The notes beneath the pieces were generated by a model. It was given only the letters and a program-made list of their open reading frames with translations, had not been told where the DNA came from and made no database searches. The position numbers and the translations under genes were made by a program. DNA of 64,000 nucleotides, taken from the NCBI RefSeq assembly GCF_030463535.1, contig NC_132881.1, forward strand, positions 6,368,026 to 6,432,025. The letters are read 5' to 3'. The DNA is from Salminus brasiliensis. Its lineage: Eukaryota; Chordata; Actinopteri; Characiformes; Bryconidae. This document shows, one piece after another, positions 26,372 to 39,430 of this stretch. Each line of letters opens with the position of its first letter. Position 1 is the first letter of the stretch.

Positions 26372-26507
26372 AGAAGAACCACTTTAAAAACCTAACAAAA
26401 CCACCTAATAACCATCCACTAAAGTGTCTTGAAATAGAAGGGGTTCTTGCATGGCATGCCTCCACAGAAACCTTTTTTTTTTTGGCCACATTTATTTTTA
26501 AGAGTGC
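26372..26507. repeat. Partial MITE-family copy
   Basis: It carries AGAAGAACCACTTT on one side and GGTTCTTGCATGGCAT, AGAAACC and a TTATTTTTAAGAGTG end on the other, matching the right half of the 20578-20804 element. The left half is poorly kept. Confidence 0.5.
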
Positions 26508-28699
26508 AAATTAAGTGTTGAATCATTTCAGATTTTCCTTTATAGAACACATGAGTTATTCTGAATATATCTGCCTTAATAAGGCACAATGGGAAACAAA
26601 AGAAAATGTGCTTATACTTTTTTTTTTCTTTTTTGAACTACTTGACATTTCAGGGGTTTTCTAGTTCCAAACATTAGCTCTCGATTTTCTCTTAACTGGC
26701 CTTTTCCTAATCCACCTCGCTGACATTCTTTAAAACAAAGACTAAATATGTATAAAACAGTCTAAAGTGGTCTAACTTGGCTGAGGATGGAGACACCTGC
26801 AATTTGCAGATGCAGATAGAAGCAGTCACGGAGGATGGTGTGGATGCTTACAACAGTCAGAATGCCAGGGTTTGTACAGCAGCTGTAACTGCTGGTTAAA
26901 CGCCCAAATGTAGTCAGCATTGTAATAAGTAATCAAAGGAAACAGCTTTGGTGATGGGAAAACAGCCTCGGCTCTTGAGTAGAAGAAATAATGCCAATAA
27001 GCCTCAGGGCATACTGAGTTTTATAGAAGTGTTACAGGAGAAAAAAAATGGAGCAATTTCATAAGCAATTCTCAATCAGCTCTCTAAAGTACGGATTCTA
27101 AACATCTGATTGATAGCACATTTGTGTTTTCAAGTAGAAAAGGAGATTTTCTTGGTTATTATTTTTTATGATGATTTGAATTTAATTAATTGTCAAATTT
27201 ATGGTCTTGAAGTGCAGAAAGAAATGAAATCCTTAACATTTTGCTATATGATTTGTCATTTCTTAACATTTTTTTTTAAGTAAAAAAAAAAAATTGAGAA
27301 AGTTGTAAATATTCAATCCATTTAAAATGTGAATCAAATGTAAATGTAATACATTATTTTACTGCCCATGTAACACATGCATTCATTGCTTATCTGCATT
27401 ATATCCCCATCATTAAAAAGCATATATCTCTGGACTGAAAACTCTAGAAGGAAGAAAGCAAACATCTCTTTTAAGAGGAACTTAAACTACTTTCCAAAAC
27501 TTCTGCACAATTTGAAGTTATTCTGAGTGGCCTGGTGTGACAATGGCTTGTTCACAAACCTAGTTAGCATAGGCCAGGTGATGCAAATTGTAAAGCTTTA
27601 TAAACACTCTGACTCCTGACTCCTCTTACATTTTAGGTGGTGCTGCCACACCTGCACTGACATAACCTTCATGAAGGAGTCATCAACAGAAAACCTTTTC
27701 TGTTTCAAATAAACATCTAAACAAGCCTGTAGCATTTTGAAAACAAGTCTCATAGAATAGGACTTTTTTTCTTCGTGAGAAAAAGTACTTTTGGAGTGCC
27801 AAAGAAGGTGGATCGGTCATGCCTTGGGCTTGTGTTGCAGTCTATGGCATAATACTTGCCAAGAGGAGGTGTTACTTTGCTTCTGGCCCCATTTCCTGCT
27901 TTGTTGTTTTGAAATCGTACCAAAAAAACTAATCTGACTAAACACTAAAGAAATGTGTCGTCTTTAACTTAATACGATTTAGAATCAGGTTAACGTTTAA
28001 TAACAACTCATAGTAATACCATCTGATCAAGGTTGCCCAAACTGACCATGCCAATTTATCATGTCAGATATGTCTATGATGTAAACTGCACATACAGACG
28101 TCCTATTAGCTACTTTAAAAGACCAGTCCTCCTGTCTTCTTAAACATAAAGTTGTTAAAGGGAAAATAAAGTGTGATAACTTTTATAGGGGGAATATTAT
28201 TTTGCTTTGCAACAACCTGCATTTACCCTCCACCTTACACACAGTTTAAGAGATAAGTGGGAGAAAATGTCTCTTGTCACTATAATAAAACAACGCTTAA
28301 GGCATCAGGCAGCGTTTTAATACCATTTATTGTAATAACGTTCTGTGAAGCTTTTAGAGGCATTGAACTCTTCACAAGTCCACTTACACTCACCATCAGT
28401 GTGAATAATTCTGATTTAAAGCTAATTAGAAAACCACTCTGAACTGATTTATTTACTTCATCTTACTTTTTAATGACTGAATTATACAGAAAGTCTAAAA
28501 ACGATCTGTATAATATGTTAATGTGTCTTTTGGTCCATTCATTATTAAATGCTTACACAAAACAGATGTCAGTTTCAAATGGTTTAAAATGAATGGTCTG
28601 ATCAGACAGTGATTTAAACAGCGCAGCAGAACAGTTATACTGTAGACTTCTAAGGGTTAAACATGACAGCCACAACCGAGCTCAAATATCTTGTTTGAA
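26508..28699. other. Intronic stretch, no gene seen
   Basis: AT-rich sequence with poly-A and poly-T runs and no exon, RNA gene or recognisable repeat family. Confidence 0.5.
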
Positions 28700-29460
28700 A
28701 GATCATCCAAATAGTGGTTGGACGTTTTTATACACTGATCATGGACATGAAAGTCAATTTTGGGCTTTCAATGTTTTTTTTTTTAACTGTTATATGTCTG
28801 GGGAGGAATAAAAATAAAATAAAAACATTTTTTGCCTACTCAGGGTTGTGGTGAGTCCGAAGCATAACCGGAATCACTAGGCGAAAGGCATGAATACCAA
28901 GTGAACAGGGTGCCAGTCCATCGCAGGCTCAGGATTTTGTGAAGGCTTAATGTAAGCTTACTTTACTTCACAACCACCTTTAATGTGCATTAAAGGGTCA
29001 TTGTCCTGAACACTGTCCTAGAACGCCAAAATGTTTTCAGGTTTTAAACGTCTAGCTGATGGTTTGAGGTTCTGCTAAAGAATTCTGAGGTAGTCCTTCT
29101 TCAATGTTATAACCACTTTGCTCAAAGTTTGGCAGCAAAACAGACCCAGAGCATGATGCTACCTCCACCACGCTTAACAGATGGCACAGTGTTCTTGGGG
29201 TTGAATTTCTTTCCTTTACTTCTCCAAACACCTTTGTCTCAGCTGACCATAAAACTTGTCTCCTAGAGGTCCTTTTGGGTCATGTGATCTGCATCAAATA
29301 ATACATGTTTGAAGAAATTAAAGCTTATGTAATAACACATGTGTTGTCACTCATTCAGCCCCAGAAAAAAAAAATTGAATCACTGAAAGCCCAATACTGC
29401 CATGACATTCATATCCATGTTGAGCGTATGTAAACTTCTGACCACAAATATAATTGTGTA
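28700..29460 (-). mobile_element. Decayed Tc1-like element, family 3, with internal deletion
   Basis: The ends are inverted copies: AGTGGTTGGACGTTTTTATA with CATGGACATGAAAGTCA near 28715-28760, against GTGGTCAGAAGTTTACATA with CATGGATATGAATGTCA on the minus strand near 29445-29405. Both then carry TTGGGCTTTCA. Inside, the minus strand keeps a relic of [19 protein letters not shown] around 29130-29210, the Tc1 glycine-rich box, with stops and deletions around it. A block at about 28840-28940 resembles another dispersed repeat (GGTGCCAGTCCATCGCAGG) and may be a nested insertion. Confidence 0.75.
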
Positions 29461-29941
29461 TTGCGTAGGGTACTGTTAAAACGCCTCTTTAATCGGACAG
29501 GCATTCTGAAGCTGGAATGAATTTCATCATCACTTTGAAGAGATGTTTCCTTCTGTTGACGATTTGGGATTGCGCTGCGGTTCAGTGTGTGGTTTAACAC
29601 GTATGTTGGCATTCATTTCTAAACTCCATTCTCCATAGCTCATCTAATGGTCACTTAAGGCGAACCAGCGGCTGTTCATCTAGGCCCCATTTACCTCGAA
29701 GCAATGAAACTGACCTTCACTACAGTGAGACATGTTTTAATGGCGGGGAAGTCACAGAGTAACAGAAAAAAAAGGGAGGGGGGGAAACAGCTCAATGCCA
29801 TTAGATGAGTACAGCGAGGGCGAGAGACGCTCTCTCACCATGCCTTCCACGTACTCACCCACATTGCTACAACTGTGGGTCATAGTCATTTCCATAACCA
29901 TTATTTTAATGCACCAGTACTGTGGCTAATCCATTTTCCTT

Positions 29942-29988
<47 letters not shown>

Positions 29989-32269
29989 GACATACACACA
30001 TTGAGGCAAATCCAAGGGACACGAGTACCTACACTGTATAGCGGCGGTCAGTGCCAATAGCCCCTCACAGCATGATAGTACTGAATGAATAAAGAGATAC
30101 ACATATCTTATGAACGTGCTGAGCTATATGGTAAATAAGATGCTCTAGGAATCTACAGGATTCGTTCACCAGTAAGCGTCTGAACTCCCAAGAATATGTG
30201 ACTGTAACACCTACTGCAACACAAGAAATGATTAATGATGACTGGGTGTTGCTCAGTGTAGGTATACGCTTGCTTCAAGAATGAATTAATGACACTTGGA
30301 ATTTATGAAATACGCTAATGACAATAAAAGACAAACGCAAAATGAATGCAATACAATAAACGAGCCTGAAGCCAGCGAATAATGCTGTGCTGTGACATTG
30401 ATAAACTATTATTTTACTGCAGCTCTCTATTCTCTTCAATTAATTGATTGTTTTTTTTTTAGGAAGTATTTCAGAGCTTAGATTATGATACATGGCTGAT
30501 TATATGTGCTACCAGTGAAGGCGAGTGCAGAGTCTGCGTTTATGGTAACATACAACGTTAACATGGCTTAAAGACTGGCTAGAAGATACACAGCACACTG
30601 AACTGGAGGCCATAGAAGTCCAGAAGGCTGTTACTGCTACCTATTTATGCAAATGACCTGAGATGCCAAGTCAACACCCATCACTGGAATGAATGGTAGC
30701 AGACACAAGCGATATTGCATCTTAAGATAAAGATATGAGTTGATTAAATATGAGTGTGAGCGGATTTTACAAGCAGGGGCCCGAGTACGAGGAGTTGCTA
30801 TGCTTTTGATTTTCAGAAACTCTAGACAGTCTCCCGCTAAAGCCTGGTAATAGAATTAAGGTCTGCACATTGAACTAGGACGACAGGAAGTGTCAAAATG
30901 AACAATACAGGCTCAAAGCAAATACGTTTATGATTGTATGAAAGCATCCATCTAACTGTAAAATGACCATTCAGCCTATCATGTGGATACTCAAGAGGCA
31001 CACATGGTTTCTTCCATCTCTTTCCTGTGTGGTGGTCCATGTTTTGTATGTTTTGTGCTCCTTACGCTCCACAAACGTCTGCGTTTGTTTATGGTCATTT
31101 CGAGAAAAATCACATGTGAATAAAACACAATCACAGAGGACCTAATACAGAACCCTGATGCACCCCATGGGAGCTTGGTCCCAACAGCAACAGACTAACC
31201 AAGAGGAAATGGCTCACATATAGCGCAGTCAGGATAAGTATGTGCTCAAAGCATCGGTTCGGAACATTTCCCTTAAACGTGTTGTGTGCTGAACTTTGCA
31301 GAATGTTTAAAATCATTATTATAATATATCGTATTGCTTAACATGAAATGTTGGTGTTCATTAGTTATTGAAGACATTTAACTGAAAGGTGGTGCCCTGT
31401 TCTGTCAAGATGTGCTTGCTCGAGTCTTGCAAGTGCAGTCCGCTTCCTTTGAAAGATGTCCACACCACAGCTGACAAAGTGTTGAGACATTCATAATCGG
31501 CAGCCCATGAAATGTATGGATGCACTTTAAACACTCCATCAGTAATCCTATTCAGTAACTTCCACACCAGCTGGCTTTCTCCTTATGGATTCCACACGGA
31601 TGCCACCTCCGAATGTCCTTAGTTGGCTGTCAGTGCTCATCTAAACAGCACACTGAAGCCCACTCAGCCAGTATTCCACATGTGGTATAACTTAGAGATA
31701 AGATGGATTGTCATTCCCTCTCCTTGTGAAGGTTCTTCACAGACCCGGGACATGGTGGCTAAAGGGCAGACGTGTTGGGCAGAAGAGTTTGACCACCCGC
31801 AAAGTTCCACCACCATTCCGATAAGTTGATACATCAGCAGCAGGGCAGGAAAATTCATTTCTCATAAAGTAAGCCATAGGACAAGGCATACAGTATATAT
31901 TTTTTTGTTTGTTTGTTTGTTTTTTAGATGGACAAAATACCACACGGGAAAACCAAAATGATTACAAAAAAGCATATAAATTTGTGCTTCTTTAGTTTAA
32001 CTTCATCATAGTCTGAGACGTTGCAGTCGCTGTCCATTCGTGTTCTGTTGTTGATATTTACGTGATATATCATATACATGTACAGGCTCTGGTCCATTCA
32101 GGTCATCAAAATCACTCGCATCACTCACATGGTTTCCTTTCAGACAATCCTCACGTTTGTGAGCACTCCCAGCCTTACATTCTGCTGATCCACCTCTGGG
32201 ATTCGCATTTCTGTGCAGTTTCAGTCTAAGGGGAGAGATAAGTTCGATGAGCTTTAAGGGGCTTCTTTT
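29461..32269. other. Intronic or flanking stretch with a CT tract
   Basis: A CT microsatellite lies at 29946-29985. Otherwise I see only short open frames. At about 31960-32270 on the minus strand, open segments rich in D, S and E (for example SDASDFDDLNGPEPVHVYD) continue beyond the stop of the alternative exon at 32270, but they change frame and hold stops. Confidence 0.45.
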
Positions 32270-32463
32270 TCAGCCCCATGTTTGCCTCTTCATCTTTTCT
32301 TCATCTGAAGAACCGCCATCATCTTTGGTAGCATAGTTGACACTTTGGTGTGTCGGCAACACAGAAAGGGTAGCAAGAGGTAGGATGGTGGGGGTGTGGA
32401 TGATGATAAACATAGACGCAATGGAAACATTAAGCATGGTTAGACTTGAACTAAAGGTCTCAG
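32270..32463 (-). CDS. Alternative candidate terminal exon (low support)
   Basis: On the minus strand an AG (GACACCACAG) is followed by CT, which would complete the split codon from the exon at 43435-43540 as alanine. The frame then stays open for 63 residues to TGA. The product contains a hydrophobic stretch, SIASMFIIIHTPTILPLATL then SVLP, followed by about 28 polar, acidic and basic residues ending KRQTWG. A hydrophobic stretch plus a polar tail suits a transmembrane form better than a GPI signal. The acceptor has a poor pyrimidine tract. It may be a chance match, an alternative last exon, or a relic of something else. Confidence 0.2.
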
Positions 32464-35344
32464 CTGTGGTGTCACATTGCAGGTCACAGCAGGCATACAA
32501 GTTGATACCATGATGCAAAAATTCAGCTAAATAGACAACAGCAACAGAAGATTTCTGTAAAGCGTGGAGGATGGTAAAGCAAAGTGAACCGGAAAACAAT
32601 GAGGTGAAATATGAATAAGTAAAGTAAAGGAAACGGAAAAGACAAACATTTAGGTGGAAGAGGAAGAGGAGGGGAGGAAAGGAAAGAGGGAAGGAACGCT
32701 TCCGGGCAGTGCTGGGTGCTGCCGTGGGGGGCGACCTGCGTGAGGGAACGTTACAGAGTGTAGCCCATCATCTGGACAGGAGCAGGACACAGAGGCACAA
32801 GAAGCTAAGGAGCGGAGAGCTCAGAAGAACAGGACGAAGACTTTGGGCTGATCCTGGAAGCACTGCTGGAAACAGAAAACAGAGGAAATGAGATTTTTAG
32901 AATGTATCCCACTGCTGACAAAGCTGTTGTCTCCATTATTTTGAATTATCTGTTGAAGCTAAAAAATGTTGGGTTACAATCACAATCCTTGTTAGCGATT
33001 AATATGAAACCCTTCCACCCCGAGGCCCAGTCACACCCCACTGTTCCACCCTACAGCTCTGCTCCTGGTAAAGCATATGCAAAACCTCCTAACTGACAGC
33101 ATTTAAGCCACACGTTTCTTAAGCATCATAACATAACCAGCCTCTGAACTTCTTTAAACAGAGTGAGACAAAGTTTGCTTCATAAAATGTGTGGGATGTA
33201 TAGCGATAGATCCTTTATAGACTTCTGAGCTGTGGTAGTATAACCCCAGAGGTGGCCAGGATGGACACCAGAGCTTCAGAAATAATGGCTGTAAATGACG
33301 GGTTGCGGTTGGTGTCATCATCATGAGGCTGCGCTTCAGTCAGGCGTATGAGTGGAACAATCTGGAGAATTAAAGACTAGGAGCTGAGATAACTACGAGC
33401 TCGGGGACGTGAATGGGTAGTCGGAGACCAATTAAAAGCCATTGTATTTCAGCAGTAATGATGAGTAATGACTTCCCATAAAGCTCATAGCTCGCCATGA
33501 CACACAAGAAAAATGAAGTACAAACTAAACAATGTTTGTGTTGTTATTTAACAGCCATAATTCATCCATGTCTCTGTAAACATACACACACACATTTTAC
33601 TATACAAGTTAGGGATTACGAAGAACCTTAGCACACACTCTCTTTCTACATCTCTCTCTCTCTCTTTCTCTGCACATACCAAAATGCACACAGAGCAGAT
33701 TATGCATGCAAGCTGCCAACAGAGTGGGTTTAATAAATAAAGAGTAGCTTTATATTTAAAGGATCAATACAATTTATATCAAGGGGGTTTTTGGGTCTGG
33801 CAGTAAATCAATAGCTTTCTAATAAAGCTTCTTATTCTTCCGTTTCAATAAAGTACAACTCAAGTGTCTGCGGTTTCTGTCCTAACATTTCAAGGACCTT
33901 TGAAGGAGGTGGGAACTTTAGAGAGTCAGAGTTTGAGCTGTGTGTGTGTGTGTGTGTGTAATGCCTCAGATAAGTTCAAGTGTACTTATGTGCTAGTGCT
34001 GCAACAATACATAAACGCATGCACGTTTTTGTTTATATTTGTTATAACGGTTATCAATGAGAAAACACCTCTTCAGTAAAGGGGCCGGCATGCACACATT
34101 TTGTCATGACACTGCTCCTTACATTGGCCACCAGATGCAGTACACTGTCTGCATTTTTTTAAGGTTTTATTTTGCTAACAGCGACATTATGCTGAAGTGT
34201 GCTGAAAGAAATTAGGCATGACAACAATTCAGATTTTATCTGGTCATCTAAACAGAGTCAAATGACTCAAATGTCCAAAATCCATCATTTTACTTGGATG
34301 GTCCACTGTAGATGCCTCATAGATGCTCATCTGATATTTAACTAACTGAATATGTATGAAATGTAGCTGAATTCTAACCCCAACCCATTCCAAAGTAAAT
34401 AAACAAATAAATCTCACATATATTCATTGTACATAGAGCATTTTAACAACATTCCACATTCATACTTATTGCATTGATCTCCAGATCAAATTGCACATTA
34501 TCTTGTATATAATCATATTTGCACTTACATCTCTTATATCGCACACCAGCTGCTCAGTTCTTCCATATTTCCTTGTATATAAAACTTCCTACGAAGTTAG
34601 TGGTTTCTGAGATTCTACCAACCTTTGCTTCGTCCTATTATCCAGCCCTTTTAGACATCAGTCAAATCGAGTCTTTTGGCCATGACGATTGTTTTGCACT
34701 CTGCTACAACTGACTGGTGTGCTCGCTTGATAATTTTTACATGCAGCAAACCTTGTCAGGTGGCGTCTGTGACCTCCCGGGCAGAGTTCATTTCAAACCC
34801 GGGGTGGTCATAGTTCTGATATGACTTTAACAGTGGGCGATGGGTGGTAGCATCAACGGTCAAGGTAAAGAAGACACATCAGACCTGTAGTACTGCTGAA
34901 CTACAGCAAGTTAACATGCCAGACTGGGTTCAAAGCTGAAGAACCAACTCTGCACAAAGCCTCTATGTGGTGAGCCTTGGACCTGCATGCTGCTGCATCC
35001 TCCAGTCATCCTTCATCTCACAGAGAACATTTGAAGACTAGGGTCTGCACCACATGTACAATAAAGACTACTAATCTGCTGCTACATCATACAATCATAA
35101 TCAGCTCTGAAGTATATTCAGACAGACACACTGGCATAACCCTAGCGTGACACGGCTGCCTTAAACTATTCTGACCAATGCTGTCAGTTTTCATCCATTA
35201 AGACACCCATAGCAACAATACCTGAACGAATGAGGCTGAACATGATGATCACAGCAATGCAAAGAACAAATTATGTATTGTGCTGAACAGAGCTGGACGA
35301 CTAAGCATAGAGCAGAGCAGAGAGGAAAACATGTTTTTAACCAA
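32464..35344. other. Intronic stretch, no gene seen
   Basis: A purine-rich, moderately GC-rich patch lies at 32640-32890, with an open plus-strand frame of 60 codons lacking known similarity. A GT run lies at about 33941-33959. No exon or RNA gene recognised. Confidence 0.5.
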
Positions 35345-36248
35345 TAAAAAAAAAAGGGGATAAGATAAAGGAGAAGAGAAGACGAGAGAAAAGTAGAGCA
35401 AAGAGGAGAAAAGACCAGAGAGGAGAAAATTAGAAAAAAGAAAAAAGTGAAATAAAGAGAATAAAAGAAGACCTTAGAAAACAAATCAGAGAAGAGACAG
35501 GGAGAAGTGAAAAAGAAAATGAGAAACAGAGAAGACAACAACAGAGGGGCAAATAAGAGTAGAGAGGAGAAAAGATGAGCAGAGAAGAGAAAGAAAGAGC
35601 AGAACAAAGAGCAGAGAAGAGAAAAGAAGATCAGAATAAAGAGCAGAGAGGAGAAAAGAAGAGCAGAGAAGAGAAAAGAAGATCAGAATAAAGAGCAGAG
35701 AGGAGAAAAGAAGAGCAGAGAGGAGAAAAGAAGAGCAGAATAAAGAGCAGAGAGGAGAAAAGAAGAGCAGAGAAGAGAAAAGAAGATCAGAATAAAGAGC
35801 AGAGAGGAGAAAAGAAGAGCAGAGAGGAGAAAAGAAGAGCAGAATAAAGAGCAGAGAGGAGAAAAGAGCAGAGAGGAGAAAAGAAGAGCAGAGAGGAGAA
35901 AAGAAGAGCAGAATAAAGAGCAGAGAGGAGAAAAGAAGAGCAGAGAGGAGAAAAGAAGAGCAGAATAAAGAGCAGAGATGGAGAAACAAAAAAGAGAAAG
36001 GGAAAGAAAATAGCATTAGAGAGAGTAGAAGAGAAAAGAATAAAGAAAGTGAAGAAAGGGGAAGAGAATACTAGAGAGTAGAAAAGAAGAAGAATCAATT
36101 AGAAGAGAAGAAAAAGAAAGTGGGGAAGAAACAGATAAAATGACAGAGGTGAGAAGAGGAGAGGTGAGGTGAATGAGGAGAGAAAGTGAAAGGAGAAGAA
36201 AAAAAGGGATTAGAGGAGAAATGAGGACAGAAAGGCAGAAGAAGCAGC
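35345..36248 (+). repeat. Polypurine block (about 0.9 kb) with internal tandem units
   Basis: The plus strand is almost entirely A and G for about 900 bases. From about 35550 to 35980 it resolves into imperfect tandem words such as GAGCAGAGAGGAGAAAAGAA and an AGAATAAAGAGCAGAG variant, arranged in alternating order. The minus strand therefore shows long meaningless open frames rich in S, L and F. Such mirror-like purine tracts can form triplex DNA and stall polymerases, which is known of the class and not shown here. Confidence 0.95.
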
Positions 36249-37530
36249 AGGTGATCTGTCTTCTGACTATTATAAATGTGCAAACTCAGTCTATATCCTG
36301 ATAAAGAACATTGTACAGCCTCATGGGACAGAGACACACACACACACCCTGCACTCTCTCTGTCCATTCACACTGTCCTGCACATCCAGATGCTCAGGGT
36401 TGAAAGGGAGAGCACTCTATGACTGAGTCAACCTTCACAATGATTGATTTTAATGGTTAATCCGACCTCTTTGTTTCTCTCCTCTGCAGAGAACCGTCTT
36501 TCTATGTTTTTCTCAGTGAGGGCTCCAACCCTCGCTGCTATCCAGCACCTGCATAGGTCAGGCCATGTGGGTGGTGTGACCAGGTATCAGTGTGTGGGCT
36601 GTACTAACCTCAGCACAGGTGATGTAACACCATCCTTCATCCTGACACAGCTGAAGTGCTAGAACAAAAACTATGCATTCAAGCATCGAGTGATGTTGCA
36701 TCCTTTTATAACACAAAAGTTCCGGTTAATCAGATAGGAAATTAAGATTATGAGGAACTTTGAGAGGTTTATGTTTATCTTTGCTAAATAATGGACAAAA
36801 ATACTGTAAAAACATATATGTCTTTTCACTATTTCGTTTACCTTTCTGTGATGCTGATGAAGCAGCTGCATCAGCTTTTAAGCAAACCGCTTTCAGATCA
36901 TTAATGGATTACTTGCACAATGTAATATGATGTAGTAAGGTCATGCTACGGCTCTCAGAATGGCTTTTGATACGGTACATAATGGCATTTTCGGTATTAA
37001 TCAAATATTTTAAGCTTCAGTAAGACCATTAGAATGTGTCTTACCAGTGAATCTCAAAGGAGTAGCATGCTCTCAAGCCCTTATGCTATTGCTTGTGGAG
37101 TCTCAGCTGTTTCAGGGGTATTTTCCTATGGCCTTTTTTTTATATTCCACTATTGCCTGCCAGTTGCTGTCAATGCATCTGTAGTTCTCTCTCCATCTCT
37201 CTCTTTCTCTCTCTATCTATCCATCCATCTACCTACCCCCTCCCCTCTCTCTCTTTCTCTCTCGATCTATCTAGACTAATAGATATGCTCTTAATTACTC
37301 TTATTTTAAATTGACTTCCATTCAAAGTTAAGAACATTTTTGACCTCTACTGTAAAGTCACCATTTTGGAGATACATGTTAGGACATCCAACACCACCAT
37401 CATGCAGAACTGACCTATTTCCACTTTGTTTCTAATTAGACTGATTAAACATAAGCATGTTTTAACAGAGTGGATTGTTCGGAATCCTGATAGCAACTTA
37501 ATATATCCCTGTATCCAAACCATAATCATC

Positions 37531-37567
<37 letters not shown>

Positions 37568-39184
37568 CAACAGCATTGACTATGGATTTTAAACTAAATA
37601 TTTCAATCTGCAATCACCAGCAATAGTTACTAGTGCTAAATCGCTTCAATCCCCTTTTCTTTTATATGGCTGTTTAAATTATTCAGTAGTGACTTGACAA
37701 TCTCACGCATCGTCCCTCTGGCACCCACTTTTTTTTTTTTTTTTTAGTTTTTGCATTTCTCAGATGAGGTGCTTCTGGGAGTAAGGGGTATCATAAATAT
37801 TTGATGAGCTTGGCTTAGATTTCCATCTCTGATTGGTTTGCGGCCATCAACTTTACAACAGGCAGTGAATCAGAACTCATTTGGTAAAAGGTGCATTTGG
37901 CCAATAACCCCAATTCATAATCTAAAGATTAACGGATCCCCATATCCTTATAATGGATAACACTTAGATGTTTATGTTAAACTGTAACATTAATATAATA
38001 TCAAGGTGTGGCATTTTTTGGCCCACATTGGGAGCTACATTTGAAGAGTTTTCACCATTTCTGTTTGAAATGGCTGAAATGTAATTAATATCTTAGTTTA
38101 TTACAAAGAAAAAGAAATTCATAAAATTAACTATTTAGAGGAAACATACTTTCCTTTAGAATTTTTAAACAGAACCACATGTGTAAAAATGATAAGCATG
38201 AAGACATTTTACACATTTTAGAATCTAAAATGTCAACACGAGACTGGCAGTCTGCAGCAACTAACAAAGTACAACAAATAAATTAAAAACATTAAATTTA
38301 TTAACATTAACATTTAAAATTAAAACACAATATGTTATAAAAACTTTTTTTATTTGTATGTGTCACAAATATTACTAAAACATTAACAACTTAAAGTGAA
38401 TGCTGATGTCAAAATTTTTAGGGAAAGTAATAAAATACATAGTTAATTTGACTTTTTTTAAAGGAGACTGAGTTATGACCCAAATTCTGTCTCTGAGATA
38501 TTAAAATCACAACAAAAACCTGTTATGAGTTTTTGCGGACTGCCAACCAATGTCCTGCAGTTTGTAAGGAGCACAGGCAGAGATCTTGGCCACTGACAGA
38601 GTGAAGAAAGCAGCATGCTATCTAAGTGCTAAATTATTCTAAGATTTATTTGGCACTACTTGTGACTGTTTCAGCAAATTTAAGAAACTGTGAGCACTGT
38701 GCTATCAAATCAGTGGAGCTCTAGCTGGGAGAATAGGCGGCCTGAGCACTCAAAATTGCACAGGTTTTCTAAATTTCTATGGATTAGTTGGGATTGAACA
38801 ACAAAAACGTGTTATAGAAAATATAATCCTATAAAACCTTATCCACAAAATCAAAGGTAAAACATGAAGAATAAAAAAAGATTTCCAATAAAGTTTGGGG
38901 CTAGTGACAAATAAAAGCTTGGTATATCTACTTATATTGAAAAGGTACAGGAGATCCTCTCATGTTGAAAACTTCGGTGCTTGCATGGCAAGCTGGATTT
39001 ACTGCTCGTCTCTGGGGCAAATCTTAACTGAGGTTACACTTTACGGTTATGCTCTCAGCTGCTGCACAGCTCAACTAGCAGCTGCATTAAACATGCACTC
39101 TCTATTCCATTATTGTTATGTCTGAGCATGCTGTGGTGAATTAAAAGGATTTGCTCTGTGTCAAACTCTTTTGAGGAAAGACAT
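36249..39184. other. Intronic stretch with simple repeats
   Basis: It holds a CT/CTAT-rich tract at about 37185-37275, a GT run at 37533-37565 and poly-T at about 37730-37745. No exon, RNA gene or transposon recognised. Confidence 0.5.
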
Positions 39185-39430
39185 TTATTCAAAAGTTTGG
39201 GCACTCTTCCAGCAAATAAGCTGTTCTTTCTGAGATATTACTTACTCAGTACTGAGGAAACCATAACCTGACAATGCTCGGCTGTCTTCTTATGGCTTAC
39301 CCCTGCCTTGTGAGCACTGTTAACTTTCATTTTCAGATTTTCAGACAGTTGCTTAGAGGAGCCCATGGTTAATGAATATTAGTACGGTTTGTAATATTAG
39401 TAAAGTTTGAAGAGTCAGTTAGTGTATAAG
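39185..39430 (-). pseudogene. Tc1-like transposase N-terminal relic, family 4
   Basis: From about 39366 downward the minus strand reads MGSSKQLSENLKMKV then NSAHKAGVSHKKTAEHCQVM, the start of a Tc1-type helix-turn-helix domain. TCAAAAGTTTGGGCACTC at about 39190 resembles a transposon end. The rest of the gene is missing, so this is a deleted remnant. Confidence 0.65.

Noticed and set aside
35191..36098. Several long minus-strand open frames rich in S, L and F
   Set aside because: They are the translation of a polypurine repeat; any frame stays open because stops are rare in pure CT sequence. No protein family signature.
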